Assembly (NCBI GenBank): GCA_020632755.1
Contig: JACKEY010000022.1
Location: forward strand, 1-64,000
Origin: Alphaproteobacteria bacterium
GTDB taxonomy: Bacteria; Myxococcota_A; UBA796; UBA2385
DNA: 64,000 nt
Direction of reading: 5' to 3'
The notes beneath the pieces were generated by a model. It saw nothing but the letters and a program-made list of their open reading frames with translations. It was not told the origin of the DNA and searched no databases. Every line of letters begins with the position of its first letter. Positions within the stretch are counted from its first letter, which is position 1. The position numbers and the translations under genes are program-made. Below, one piece after another: positions 34,781 to 44,418 of this stretch.

Positions 34781-35623
34781 ATGGCTCCTGGTCCCGACAT
34801 CACCGGCTACCTGGACTACCGGTCCTTCCTGCGGGACTGGTTCGAGGCCCGCAAGGCCACCAACCCGCGGTTCTCGCACCGGGCCTTCGTGCGCCGGGTC
34901 GGCCAGAAGAGCCCCAGCCTGCTGGCCGATGTCATCGCCCGCCGGCGCAACCTGACGCCCGAGCTGACCCTGGCCTTCGCCGAGGCGATGAAGCTCGACG
35001 ACGAGGACCAGCGCTTCTTCGTCGACCTGGTGGCGCTGGACCAGGCCGCCGAGCCCGACGAGCGCGACGCGGCCTTCGTGCGGCTTTCGGCCAGCCGCCG
35101 GTTCCGCGAGGCGCGCCGGGTCGAAGGGGCGAGCTACCGCTACCTGAGCTGCTGGTACATCCCGGCGGTGCGCGAGCTGGTCCGGCGCCCGGACTTCCGG
35201 CGGGATCCGGCGTGGATCGCGGGGCTGCTGGTGCCGGAGATCGCGCTGGACCAGGCCGTCGAGGCGCTCGAAGTGCTCGACGATCTGGGCATGCTGGCCC
35301 AGCGCGACGACGGGCGGTGGGTCCAGGCCGAAGGCGCCATCGTCACCCCGCGCGAGGTGGCGGGCATGGCCGTGCACAACTACCACCAGGGCATGCTCCG
35401 GCTGGCACGCCAGGCCATCACCCGGCACAAGGCAGCCGAGCGTCACTACATGGCCGTGACCGTCTGCATCCCCGAGTCGCTCATGCCCGAGCTCAAGGCC
35501 GAGCTCAACGCGATGACCGAGCGCATCCTGGAGCGCTGCGACGGCGCCGACGGCGACCCCGAGCGCGTCTACCAGGTCCACCTGCACGCCTTCCCCCTGT
35601 CCCGCTCCCCGGAGGAGAAGTGA
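34781..35623 (+). CDS. TIGR02147-family regulatory protein
   Basis: 280 aa. The opening DITGYLDYRSFLRDWFEARK and the following KATNPRFSHRAFVRRVGQKSPSLLADVIARRRNLTPE stretch match the TIGR02147 family, with a helix-turn-helix-like segment at about 30-60. The family is frequent in Fibrobacteres, Bdellovibrio and Myxococcota and is usually next to a lipoprotein or surface-protein gene. Here the next gene overlaps by GTGA and is such a protein. The molecular role of the family is not well established; DNA binding is likely. Confidence 0.85.
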   Translation: MAPGPDITGYLDYRSFLRDWFEARKATNPRFSHRAFVRRVGQKSPSLLADVIARRRNLTPELTLAFAEAMKLDDEDQRFFVDLVALDQAAEPDERDAAFVRLSASRRFREARRVEGASYRYLSCWYIPAVRELVRRPDFRRDPAWIAGLLVPEIALDQAVEALEVLDDLGMLAQRDDGRWVQAEGAIVTPREVAGMAVHNYHQGMLRLARQAITRHKAAERHYMAVTVCIPESLMPELKAELNAMTERILERCDGADGDPERVYQVHLHAFPLSRSPEEK

Positions 35624-36384
35624 CCCTGCTGCTGCCGCTCATGCTGGCCTGCCTCGGCCCCGACCAGGGGACCGTCGTGGGCAACCCCGGCGACGCCGCG
35701 GCACGCGTGGCCCCGGTCTCGGCCGAGCTGACGCTGGGCGAGGCCGAGGCCTACGTCTCGCTCATCGAGGTCTACTCCTGCGAAGGCCAGGTCACCGAGA
35801 TCGATCTCGCGCCCTTCACCGAGGGTGATGAGATCGAGGTCGACCTGCTGCGGGACGTCATCGAGCTGCCGGGCGGCAGCTGGTGCGCGCTGGGGCTCGA
35901 GCTCGACAAGCTGGAGTTCGAGGGCAGCGGGCCGGACGGCAGCTCGTTCCGCGTCGACCTGGATCCCGGCTGGATCGAGGTCGAGGCCCTGGGCGGCTTC
36001 GAGGTGGACGGCCAGTCCTTCGTGCTCGAGATGGCCCAGCCCGGGTGGCTGTCGGCGGAGCTGCTGGGGCTCGAGGCGGGGGGGGCGGTGACCATCGACG
36101 CCGACGCGGCGCTGCACGATGCACTGGCCGACACGGTGGCCCTGCGCTCGGCGCTGTTCGAGGACGACGACGGCGACGGCGAGCTGGCCGACGACGAGCG
36201 TTCGGTCGGCGCGGTCGCGGCCGGCGAGGCGCGGGATCAGGACGTCGCCGACACCGGCACGACCGGCTTCCAGGAGACCGTGTCGATGGACACGCGGACC
36301 GGCAACTGCGGGCGAAGCCAGATCCGCGGCGCCTTCGTCTTCCTGATGCTGCCGGGGCTGCTGCTGGGGCTGCGGCGGCGCTGA
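35620..36384 (+). CDS. Surface protein co-encoded with TIGR02147, MYXO-CTERM-like tail
   Basis: 254 aa. GTG at 35620 overlaps the TGA of the regulator and follows GGAGGAG. A signal peptide is present (LLLPLMLACLGPD), with a possible lipobox at the first Cys. The beta-rich acidic domain contains single cysteines and an EF-hand-like DDDGDGELADDE loop. The tail is GNC - GRSQIRGAF - hydrophobic stretch - LRRR, similar to MYXO-CTERM. The protein is probably exported and regulated with its partner. Its function is unknown. Confidence 0.72.
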   Translation: MTLLLPLMLACLGPDQGTVVGNPGDAAARVAPVSAELTLGEAEAYVSLIEVYSCEGQVTEIDLAPFTEGDEIEVDLLRDVIELPGGSWCALGLELDKLEFEGSGPDGSSFRVDLDPGWIEVEALGGFEVDGQSFVLEMAQPGWLSAELLGLEAGGAVTIDADAALHDALADTVALRSALFEDDDGDGELADDERSVGAVAAGEARDQDVADTGTTGFQETVSMDTRTGNCGRSQIRGAFVFLMLPGLLLGLRRR

Positions 36385-36395
36385 GCCGACCGGGG

Positions 36396-36447
36396 CGCCT
36401 CCGCCGGCTGCGGGGTCGCCTCCGCCGGCTGCGGGGTCGCCTCCGCG
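36396..36447. repeat. 2.5 copies of a 21-bp direct repeat
   Basis: The unit starts CGCCTCCGCCGGCTG and repeats every 21 bp at 36396, 36417 and, partly, 36438. It lies just after the stop of the 35620-36384 gene and before the terminator hairpin. It encodes nothing clear. Confidence 0.8.
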
Positions 36448-36467
36448 TGGGGTCCCAGACGACAGAA

Positions 36468-36491
36468 CCCTCCCCGCCGAAGCGGGGAGGG
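36468..36491. terminator. Bidirectional terminator-like hairpin
   Basis: A perfect 10-bp GC stem (CCCTCCCCGC / GCGGGGAGGG) with a CGAA tetraloop. It sits between the converging ends of the 35620-36384 gene and the 36524-36883 gene. There is no clear T-run, so it may work with Rho or simply protect both 3' ends. Confidence 0.7.
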
Positions 36492-36523
36492 CGGCCGTCG
36501 CGGTGCTCGGGCCGGACGGGGGA

Positions 36524-36883
36524 TCAGTCGTCGGCCTCCTCGTCGTCTTCCTCACCCTCGTCCTCGTCGTCGTCCTCGTCCTCGTCGTCGTCGTCATCGC
36601 CCTCCAGGTCGTCGTCGGGGTCCGCGCTCTCGTCGTCGCTCGCGTCTTCGCCGTCCTCCTCCTCGCCCGTGTCCCAGGCGTCGTCCTCGTCGTCGTCCTC
36701 CCAGCCGGAGTCGTCGCCGCCTTCGTCCGCGGCGCCGTCCGTCGCCGTGTCGGCGGTCCCGTCGCTCGCGCGGCGGCCGTCGGCGCCAGCGCCCGCGGGG
36801 CCGTTCAGGCCGTAGTCCAGGCAGCCCGGGGTCAGGGCCAGCAGGGCCAGGCACAGGGGCAGGGAGAGGGAACGCAGCTTCAC
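36524..36883 (-). CDS. Extremely acidic lipoprotein
   Basis: 119 aa from a GTG at 36881-36883 with an AGGAGG ribosome binding site 4 bp before it. An earlier in-frame ATG exists but has no signal peptide context. The signal peptide ends LTPGCLDYG, with Cys as the lipidation site. The last 80 residues are almost only Asp, Glu and Gly/Ala (DDDDDEDEDDDEDEGEEDDE). This tail could bind Ca2+ or act as a disordered polyanion at the surface. No domain is recognised. Confidence 0.7.
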   Translation of the reverse strand: MKLRSLSLPLCLALLALTPGCLDYGLNGPAGAGADGRRASDGTADTATDGAADEGGDDSGWEDDDEDDAWDTGEEEDGEDASDDESADPDDDLEGDDDDDEDEDDDEDEGEEDDEEADD

Positions 36884-36981
36884 GGGGCCTCCTTGTCGGT
36901 CGGGGTCCCGACGGGTCATCCCGCCGGCACCCACGGAGGTGGCCACCGCGCCGATATGCATCAGCGATCACGAGCGTTTCT

Positions 36982-36999
36982 GTACTGCTCCGCCAGTAC
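36982..36999. promoter_or_regulatory. Palindrome GTACTG-N6-CAGTAC
   Basis: A perfect 6-bp inverted repeat with a 6-bp centre, about 100 bp upstream of the acidic lipoprotein start (36883). It shares the TGTACTG word with the two repeats upstream of the TIGR02147 gene. It fits a dimeric regulator site, with no direct proof. Confidence 0.4.
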
Positions 37000-37000
37000 G

Positions 37001-37019
37001 GGGCGCCCGGAAGGCGCCC
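37001..37019. terminator. Hairpin after the small membrane protein gene
   Basis: GGGCGCC and GGCGCCC form a perfect 7-bp stem with a CGGAA loop. It lies 7 bp past the stop of the 37026-37214 gene in its direction of transcription. No T-run follows. Confidence 0.5.
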
Positions 37020-37025
37020 GGGCGG

Positions 37026-37210
37026 TCAGTCGGCGTCGCCGGCCCAGCCCGTGTCGATCTTCATCTCCACCGGCTCGAATTCCGACTCCTGGTCGGCCTG
37101 CACGATGGCGGCGGTCATGAAGCCGCCGCAGCCGCAGCAGATCGCCGTGAAGCCCAGCACCACCAGGGACACGGCCACCAGGGTGCCGCTGTTCTTCTGC
37201 TCGGGGACGT

Positions 37211-37214
<4 letters not shown>
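37026..37214 (-). CDS. Small single-span membrane protein
   Basis: 62 aa. The GTG start (37212-37214) overlaps the stop of the S9 peptidase gene, so it is translationally coupled to it. One membrane helix with an unusual cysteine cluster (TAICCGCGGF, about 25-34) is followed by an acidic tail. I do not recognise the family. The coupling suggests a partner or anchor of the peptidase. Confidence 0.55.
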
Positions 37215-39412
<2,198 letters not shown>

Positions 39413-39473
39413 GGGGGCTCCGTGCAGGCAGCGCGGACCCTACCGCGTGCCGGCGGAGCGCGGGCTCGCCGTT

Positions 39474-39501
39474 GCCGCCTGTGTCGAATCGCACAGGCGG
39501 C
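39474..39501. terminator. Hairpin terminator after the DksA-like gene
   Basis: GCCGCCTGTG and CACAGGCGGC form a perfect 10-bp stem around an 8-nt loop (TCGAATCG). It starts 12 bp past the stop of the 39514-39876 gene on the minus strand. There is no strong T-run. Confidence 0.65.
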
Positions 39502-39513
39502 GGGTCAGCTGGC

Positions 39514-39876
39514 TCAGCCCTGGGCCGCGCAGGACACGCACAGGCTGGTCACGGGCAGCGCGGCCAGGCGGCGGGGGTTGATGGCCTCTCCGCAGCGGAC
39601 GCAGGCTTCGTAGGTGCCGGCGTCCAGGCGGCGCAGGGCGAAGCGCAGGCCCTCGATGCGGGCGCGGCTCGACGTCTCCAGGGCTTCCAGCACCTCGTCG
39701 TTCTCGACGAGCTGGGCGGCTTCCTGCCAGTCGTCGGGCATCTCGCGGTCCACGTTCTGCAGGTGGTCCTGGATCTTCTCGTGGCGGTGGACGATGCCGG
39801 CCAGCTCGCGGCCCAGGTGCTCGCGCACCCGGCCCAGGTCCAGGCTGCCGTCGGCGTGCAGGAGGTCGTTGCTCAT
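39514..39876 (-). CDS. TraR/DksA-type zinc-finger protein
   Basis: 120 aa. A helical N-terminal half (about 15-80, coiled-coil-like) is followed by a C4 zinc finger: CVRC (Cys92, Cys95) and CVSC (Cys113, Cys116), with the 'GTYEACVRCGEAINPRRLAALP' pattern of DksA/TraR. DksA binds the RNA polymerase secondary channel and works with ppGpp. This protein lacks the longer N-terminal part of DksA (about 150 aa), so it is a short relative. It is last in a minus-strand run with the MOSC and HAD genes, 70 bp downstream of the MOSC gene. Confidence 0.85.
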   Translation of the reverse strand: MSNDLLHADGSLDLGRVREHLGRELAGIVHRHEKIQDHLQNVDREMPDDWQEAAQLVENDEVLEALETSSRARIEGLRFALRRLDAGTYEACVRCGEAINPRRLAALPVTSLCVSCAAQG

Positions 39877-39946
39877 GGGGACTCCTCGTGTGCGGATGCA
39901 CCGTGCGGGGGGGAGTCCTTCCGTAGCAAGGCCCGGGCCAGCGACA

Positions 39947-40438
39947 TCAGCGCTCGAGCACCACCGCGTCGCCCAGCCGGATGGTGCCGCCCTGCAGCAC
40001 CCGCGTAGTGATGCCGCAGTGCATGCGCATCGCGTTGAAGCCGCCGGGGCCCAGGTTCTCCTCCATCCGGTGGCAGGGGTCGCACAGGCCCGTGTGCTCG
40101 AACAGGGCGTCGCCGACGCGGAACCGCCGGCCCTTCAGCGCGTGCAGGTTGATGCCCGACACCACCAGGTTTCGGCGCAGCAGCTCGGGGTGCACCGGGC
40201 GGCCCAGCAGCGCCTCCAGCACGGCCAGGTGCTCGTGCTGGAAGAAGGTCACCTGGCGCTTGCCGGGGCGCAGGCGAGGTCCCTTGACCGCCCGGTCGCC
40301 GAACAGGCCCTGGGCTTCGATCACGTCGACGACGTCGACGCTGTTCATGGGCGCCTTGCGCGCCGGGCGCAGGCCGATCCAGCGCAGCACGCCCTGCTGG
40401 GGCAGGGAGTCGAGCAGCTCGCGGGTGGACAGGGGCAC
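39947..40438 (-). CDS. MOSC domain protein
   Basis: 163 aa from a GTG at 40436-40438, 1 bp after the HAD gene ends, so they are co-transcribed. MOSC features are visible: RRNLVVSGINLHAL, the GDALFEHTGLCDPC segment with the conserved Cys, and the GGTIRLGDAV end. MOSC domains bind the molybdenum cofactor or carry sulfur and occur in YiiM/YuaD-type enzymes. No molybdenum genes are nearby, so the substrate is open. Confidence 0.88.
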   Translation of the reverse strand: MPLSTRELLDSLPQQGVLRWIGLRPARKAPMNSVDVVDVIEAQGLFGDRAVKGPRLRPGKRQVTFFQHEHLAVLEALLGRPVHPELLRRNLVVSGINLHALKGRRFRVGDALFEHTGLCDPCHRMEENLGPGGFNAMRMHCGITTRVLQGGTIRLGDAVVLER

Positions 40439-40439
40439 G

Positions 40440-41291
40440 TCAGCCTCGGGCGAAAGCGGGGATCTGGTCCATGTGGGTCAGCACGCCGCCGCGGGCGTGA
40501 CCGCGCAGGAAGTCGGTCTCGTAGGCCGGCGTGTGGGCGTTGGCCATCACGGCGACGCGGGCCCCCATGTGGAAGGGCAGGCACAGGTCGAGCTCGAAGA
40601 TGTCGCCCACCACCACCAGATCGGACCAGCCGAGCCCGTGGCGGTCCAGCAGCGCCGCGATCACGTCGTGGTACTGCTGGCGCCGCAGCAGCACCGGGCG
40701 GCCCAGGCCGGGCAGGGTCATCGACTCCGGCACGGCGGTCCAGTCGTCGTGGATGACGTACTTCTTCGCGCGGCCGTGGACCCGGTCGACCAGCCAGTCC
40801 AGCGCGCCGCCCGGCCCCCCGAGCACCCGGATCTTGTGCTGCACCGCGTCGGTGTGCGAGTTCGTGACCACGTAGGTCAGCAGGTCCCCGTCGGGACCGA
40901 GCGCGCCGAGCACCTCGGCGCCGCCGTCCCGGAAGGCGATCTCCGTCTTCGGGTAGTTGTACTTGTACAGGATGCCGTCGAGCAGGTGCGTCCGGTCCTG
41001 CTCGCGCGAGAAGGCGCCGACCTCGTCGAAGATCTTGCGGGCGACCGGCATGATGCGCAGGTACGGGTCGACCGTCGCCGGGGCGACGATGCGGCCGCCG
41101 TACATCCAGCCGTGGGACTGCGGGTCGGCGGCGATCTCCGCCTCGAAGCGCCGCGCCAGTTCCTCGACCTCGTCCCGCGACAGGCCTGTGAGCGTCGCGA
41201 TGTCGGACAGGTAGCCCTCGCGGAAGGGCGCGCCCTCGCGCTCGGCGTCGGTGACGGTGCCGTCGAAGTCCAGGACGAGGAGGCGGGGCAT
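40440..41291 (-). CDS. HAD-superfamily hydrolase
   Basis: 283 aa. Motif I is LDFDGTVTD near the N terminus (nucleophile Asp), motif II is YVVTNSH and motif IV is VVVGDIFELD. A helical cap with WMYGGRIVAPATVDPY lies between. It is a phosphatase-type HAD enzyme of unknown substrate. It is the first gene of a HAD-MOSC pair and divergent from the CDP-alcohol phosphatidyltransferase gene, with 128 bp between their starts. Confidence 0.8.
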   Translation of the reverse strand: MPRLLVLDFDGTVTDAEREGAPFREGYLSDIATLTGLSRDEVEELARRFEAEIAADPQSHGWMYGGRIVAPATVDPYLRIMPVARKIFDEVGAFSREQDRTHLLDGILYKYNYPKTEIAFRDGGAEVLGALGPDGDLLTYVVTNSHTDAVQHKIRVLGGPGGALDWLVDRVHGRAKKYVIHDDWTAVPESMTLPGLGRPVLLRRQQYHDVIAALLDRHGLGWSDLVVVGDIFELDLCLPFHMGARVAVMANAHTPAYETDFLRGHARGGVLTHMDQIPAFARG

Positions 41292-41419
41292 GCTGGCTCC
41301 GGGGGAGGAGGCGTCGAGGGCCTGCGGAGGAGGGACCCCTGCTGTAGCGCGCAGGGCGCTCCGACGTGCGGCGGCGAGGTGATGGTTGGGAGGCGGATCC
41401 CCGCTGCTACAGTGCGCCG

Positions 41420-42082
41420 ATGTCCGAGCGCTCGCCGTCCATGATCCGCAGCCTGGTGCTGGCGGACTTCATCACCCTGCTCAACGCCGCCTGCGGCACC
41501 GCGGCGATCTTCGCCTGCCTGAACCACATGGACGTGGCCGGCCGGGCCTGCGCCGGCGCCGGGCTGGCCCACCGCGCCGACTGCGTCGACAGCCCGTGGC
41601 TGTGGGCGGCCTTCCTGTTGCTGCCCTTGGCCTTCGTCGCCGACGCGGCGGACGGCGCGGTCGCCCGCTGGCGCAACCGCAAGAGCGCGTACGGCGGCGA
41701 TCTCGACAGCCTGGCCGACACCATCAGCTTCGGCGTCGGGCCTGCCGTCGTCGCCTTCACCCTGGGCATGCGCGGCTTCTGGGATGCCCTGGTGCTGGTC
41801 TACTTCGTGGCCTGCGGCATCGCGCGCCTGGCCCGGTTCAACGTCACCGCCGGCGACCTGGCCGACGAGCGCGGCAAGGTCAGCCACTTCGAGGGCACCC
41901 CGATCCCCACCAGCCTGGCCTTCGTGCTGGTGCTGTTCGTCGCCTGGCGCATGCACGCCGTTGGCGACGGGCTGTGGCTGGGTGAGATCCGCGTGGGGCC
42001 CGGCGGCTTCCACCCCCTGGTACTCATGTTCGCCCTGAGCGGGACCCTGATGGTCAGCCGCGTCAGGATCCCCAAGCCCTGA
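41420..42082 (+). CDS. CDP-alcohol phosphatidyltransferase, PssA-like
   Basis: 220 aa from ATG 41420. The catalytic motif D-x2-DG-x2-AR-x8-G-x3-D-x3-D is present: Asp75, Asp78-Gly79, Ala82-Arg83, Gly92, Asp96, Asp100. Five to six membrane helices surround it. The enzyme joins CDP-diacylglycerol with an alcohol; the overall length and the RLARFNV stretch fit phosphatidylserine synthase. Phosphatidylglycerophosphate or inositol synthases share the motif, so the alcohol is not certain. Confidence 0.85.
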   Translation: MSERSPSMIRSLVLADFITLLNAACGTAAIFACLNHMDVAGRACAGAGLAHRADCVDSPWLWAAFLLLPLAFVADAADGAVARWRNRKSAYGGDLDSLADTISFGVGPAVVAFTLGMRGFWDALVLVYFVACGIARLARFNVTAGDLADERGKVSHFEGTPIPTSLAFVLVLFVAWRMHAVGDGLWLGEIRVGPGGFHPLVLMFALSGTLMVSRVRIPKP

Positions 42083-42092
42083 GGAGTCGACG

Positions 42093-42641
42093 ATGCGGCG
42101 TACCGCCCTGGTGCTCTCGATCTGTGCCCTGTCTGCGCTCGCCGCCTGTGGGGGCGACACCGACACGCCGGCGGCCTCTGGCGCGGGCTCCTCGGCGGGC
42201 GCCAAGGCCCCGAAGAAGGCCGACGCCGCCGGGGCGGCCAAGGCGGGCGGCAAGGGACCCGATCCCCTCGCCGGCAAGTCGATCGCCGAGATCTGCGCCG
42301 ACGACTCCCTCGCCCTCATCCGCTGGGACTACGACCAGCTGCACAGCTCCTTCTCCGACCTGTGCTGCGGCCCGGGCAAGCTCACGGACGACGGGCGCTG
42401 CGAGATGGACTGGCCGTTCAACGACGTGCCGTCCTGCGACGCCTACAGCGCCCTGCGCAACGGCATCTTCGCCCGCTACGGCTACCCCTTCACCAAGAAG
42501 GAGTGGCAGGACGCCTTCGGCAAGCAGCCCTGGTACCAGCGCCGCGAGGACTTCGACAGCAGCTGGCTCACCAAGGTCGCCACCGCCAACGTCCAGCGGC
42601 TCAAGGACCTGGAAGCGGACAAGGTGGGGTGCATGGACTAG
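42093..42641 (+). CDS. YARHG-domain lipoprotein
   Basis: 182 aa. The signal peptide ends LSALAACGGD, a clear lipobox. An Ala/Lys/Gly-rich linker (about 25-55) is followed by a compact domain with four cysteines and the YARHG signature: ALRNGIFARYGYPFTKKEW then WYQRREDFD. YARHG domains are extracellular and found in surface and peptidase-linked proteins. It starts 10 bp after the phosphatidyltransferase gene. Confidence 0.82.
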   Translation: MRRTALVLSICALSALAACGGDTDTPAASGAGSSAGAKAPKKADAAGAAKAGGKGPDPLAGKSIAEICADDSLALIRWDYDQLHSSFSDLCCGPGKLTDDGRCEMDWPFNDVPSCDAYSALRNGIFARYGYPFTKKEWQDAFGKQPWYQRREDFDSSWLTKVATANVQRLKDLEADKVGCMD

Positions 42642-42683
42642 CGACGGCGTCGCAGGCGTCGCCGGGACGAGCCCGCGGCGCGG

Positions 42684-43268
42684 TCAGTCCCCGTCGCAGC
42701 GCAGCGCGCTCGAGATGTCGGTGCAGCCCAGGCCGGCGTAGTACTCGGGGCGGTCGCCCCAGGTCCAGCACAGGCCGCTCGCGGCCTCTTCCAGGTAGTA
42801 GGTGTTGTCGAGCTCGGCGCGATGGATCGTGGTCGAGCCCGGCACCAGGTCGGAGAAGCTGCCCACGGAGATCAGGTAGCCGCCGTCGCGGGACAGCGGA
42901 TGGCAGATCTCCCAGGTCGTGCCGTCGCCGGTCGTGTAGCCCAGGTAGCAGTCCTCTCCGGTCCAGCCCTCGGGGAATGCCTCCGCCAGGCCGAAGTAGT
43001 AGCCAGAGGCGGAGCCGCCGGTGAGCATGACGTCGATCCCGCCGCTGTCCCAGCGGCACTCCAGCAGGGTCTCCCCGGTCTCGGTCCCCGGGTCGTAGCT
43101 GTCGTCCATCCAGCCGCCCGAGTCCCACGAGCTGCCCCAGCCCGAGTCGGTGTCAGGGTCGGCGCTGGAGTCGTCGGTGTCGCTGTGCCCGTCGTCTTCG
43201 TCTTCGTCGGCCTTGTCGAAGCAGGCGGTGAGCAGCACGGGGGCGAACAGCAGCGCGAGGTGGCGCAT
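42684..43268 (-). CDS. Cysteine-containing lipoprotein (paralogue A)
   Basis: 194 aa. The signal ends VLLTACFDKADED; an Asp/Ser/Gly-rich linker leads to a domain of about 115 residues. Shared landmarks with the gene at 43792-44370 are WTGEDC, CHPxSxDGGxLI, TYxL...CWxWG and the final GCxxIS, so the two are paralogues. The six or so conserved cysteines suggest disulfides outside the cell. I do not recognise the domain. The two genes are separated by the 53-bp minisatellite. Confidence 0.7.
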   Translation of the reverse strand: MRHLALLFAPVLLTACFDKADEDEDDGHSDTDDSSADPDTDSGWGSSWDSGGWMDDSYDPGTETGETLLECRWDSGGIDVMLTGGSASGYYFGLAEAFPEGWTGEDCYLGYTTGDGTTWEICHPLSRDGGYLISVGSFSDLVPGSTTIHRAELDNTYYLEEAASGLCWTWGDRPEYYAGLGCTDISSALRCDGD

Positions 43269-43336
43269 CGGGACTCCGGGAGGGGGACGACCGGAAGCCT
43301 ACTCGGGAACGCGGGCGGTCGGGGCGCGGGAGGGGC

Positions 43337-43765
43337 GATCGGGACGGCCCGAACCGGGGGGCGATGGCTTGTCGCCCCCGACTTGGGGCCCTCGATCCCG
43401 CCCAAACCGGGGGTCGATGACCTGTCGCCCCCGACTTGGGGCGCTCTGGACGGCCCGAACCGGGGGGCGATGGCTTGTCGCCCCCGACTTGGGGCGCTCC
43501 GGACGGCCCGAACCGGGGGGCGATGGCTTGTCGCCCCCGACTTCGGGCCCTCGATCACGCCCGAACCCGGGGTCGATGACCTGTCGCCCCCGACTTTGGG
43601 CGCTCTGGACGGCCCGAACCCGGGGTCGATGACCTGTCGCCCCCGACTTTGGGCGCTCTGGACGGCCCGAACCCGGGGTCGATGACCTATCGCCCCCGAC
43701 TTCGGGCGCTCGATCACGCCCGAACCCGGGGTCGATGACCTGTCGCCCCCGACTTCGGGCGCTCC
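43337..43765. repeat. Minisatellite: eight copies of a 53-bp unit
   Basis: The word TGTCGCCCCCGACTT (one copy starts TATCG) recurs at 43370, 43423, 43476, 43529, 43582, 43635, 43688 and 43741, always exactly 53 bp apart. Because 53 is not a multiple of three, the array cannot encode a protein repeat. Each unit can fold: GGGGGCGA with TCGCCCCC around a 7-nt loop in the TGGCTTG-type copies. Two subtypes, TGGCTTG and TGACCTG, are interspersed, which suggests exchange between copies. It fills most of the 523-bp gap between two paralogous lipoprotein genes (43269-43791). Confidence 0.93.
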
Positions 43766-43791
43766 ATCCTCCCTGGCCCCCCCGAACGCGC

Positions 43792-44370
43792 TCAGCGGCA
43801 CTCGAGCGAGATCACGCTGCAGCCCATGCTGTCCAGGTAGAACGCCGGGTCGGCGCCCCAGCTCCAGCAGGCGTCGAGCTCGACGGAGCGGAGCATGTAG
43901 GTGATGTCCAGGTCGCGCCAGAACAGCGTGGTCTCGCCCTCGACGATCTCGTCGACGGAGCTCACGTTGATCAGGGTGCCGCCGTCGGGGGACATGGGGT
44001 GGCAGTAGCGGTAGTCCGAGCCATCGGGCCCGACGTAGCCGCCGGCGCAGTCCTCGCCGGTCCAGGGGTCGGGGCTCTCGGGGGTCTCGCGCAGGCCCAG
44101 GCGGAACGGGCCGGCGCCGCCCTCGATGAAGACCCACAGGGCGTCGGGACCGTCCCAGCCGCAGTCGATGCCGAGCTCGGGCACGGCGGTGTCGATGGTG
44201 CCGGGCTCGTCGGGTTCGTCGGGCCAGGCGGTGTCGTCCTCGCCGGTCCAGCCGCCGTCGTCCCAGGCGCCGCTGTCGGCGGTGGTGTCTTCGTCCTCGT
44301 CCTCCTCGGCCTTCTCGAAGCAGGCGGTGAGGACCAGGGCGGGCAGCAGGCAGGCGAGGCGGCGGATCAT
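43792..44370 (-). CDS. Cysteine-containing lipoprotein (paralogue B)
   Basis: 192 aa. The signal ends LVLTACFEKAEED, almost the same as paralogue A (LTACFDKADED). The C-terminal domain keeps WTGEDC, CHPMSPDGGTLI, TYMLRSVELDACWSWG and GCSVIS. The linker is rich in Asp, Gly and Trp. Both genes point the same way and flank the minisatellite, as expected for a tandem gene duplication with the repeat in between. The function is unknown. Confidence 0.72.
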   Translation of the reverse strand: MIRRLACLLPALVLTACFEKAEEDEDEDTTADSGAWDDGGWTGEDDTAWPDEPDEPGTIDTAVPELGIDCGWDGPDALWVFIEGGAGPFRLGLRETPESPDPWTGEDCAGGYVGPDGSDYRYCHPMSPDGGTLINVSSVDEIVEGETTLFWRDLDITYMLRSVELDACWSWGADPAFYLDSMGCSVISLECR

Positions 44371-44418
44371 GCGGGGGCTCCGAAGACGTCGGCGGCAGCG
44401 TAGCCGGAGTTGCCGCCG

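Noticed and set aside
43337..43765. CRISPR array
   Set aside because: Units are contiguous and similar over the full 53 bp with no unique spacers, and no cas gene is near.
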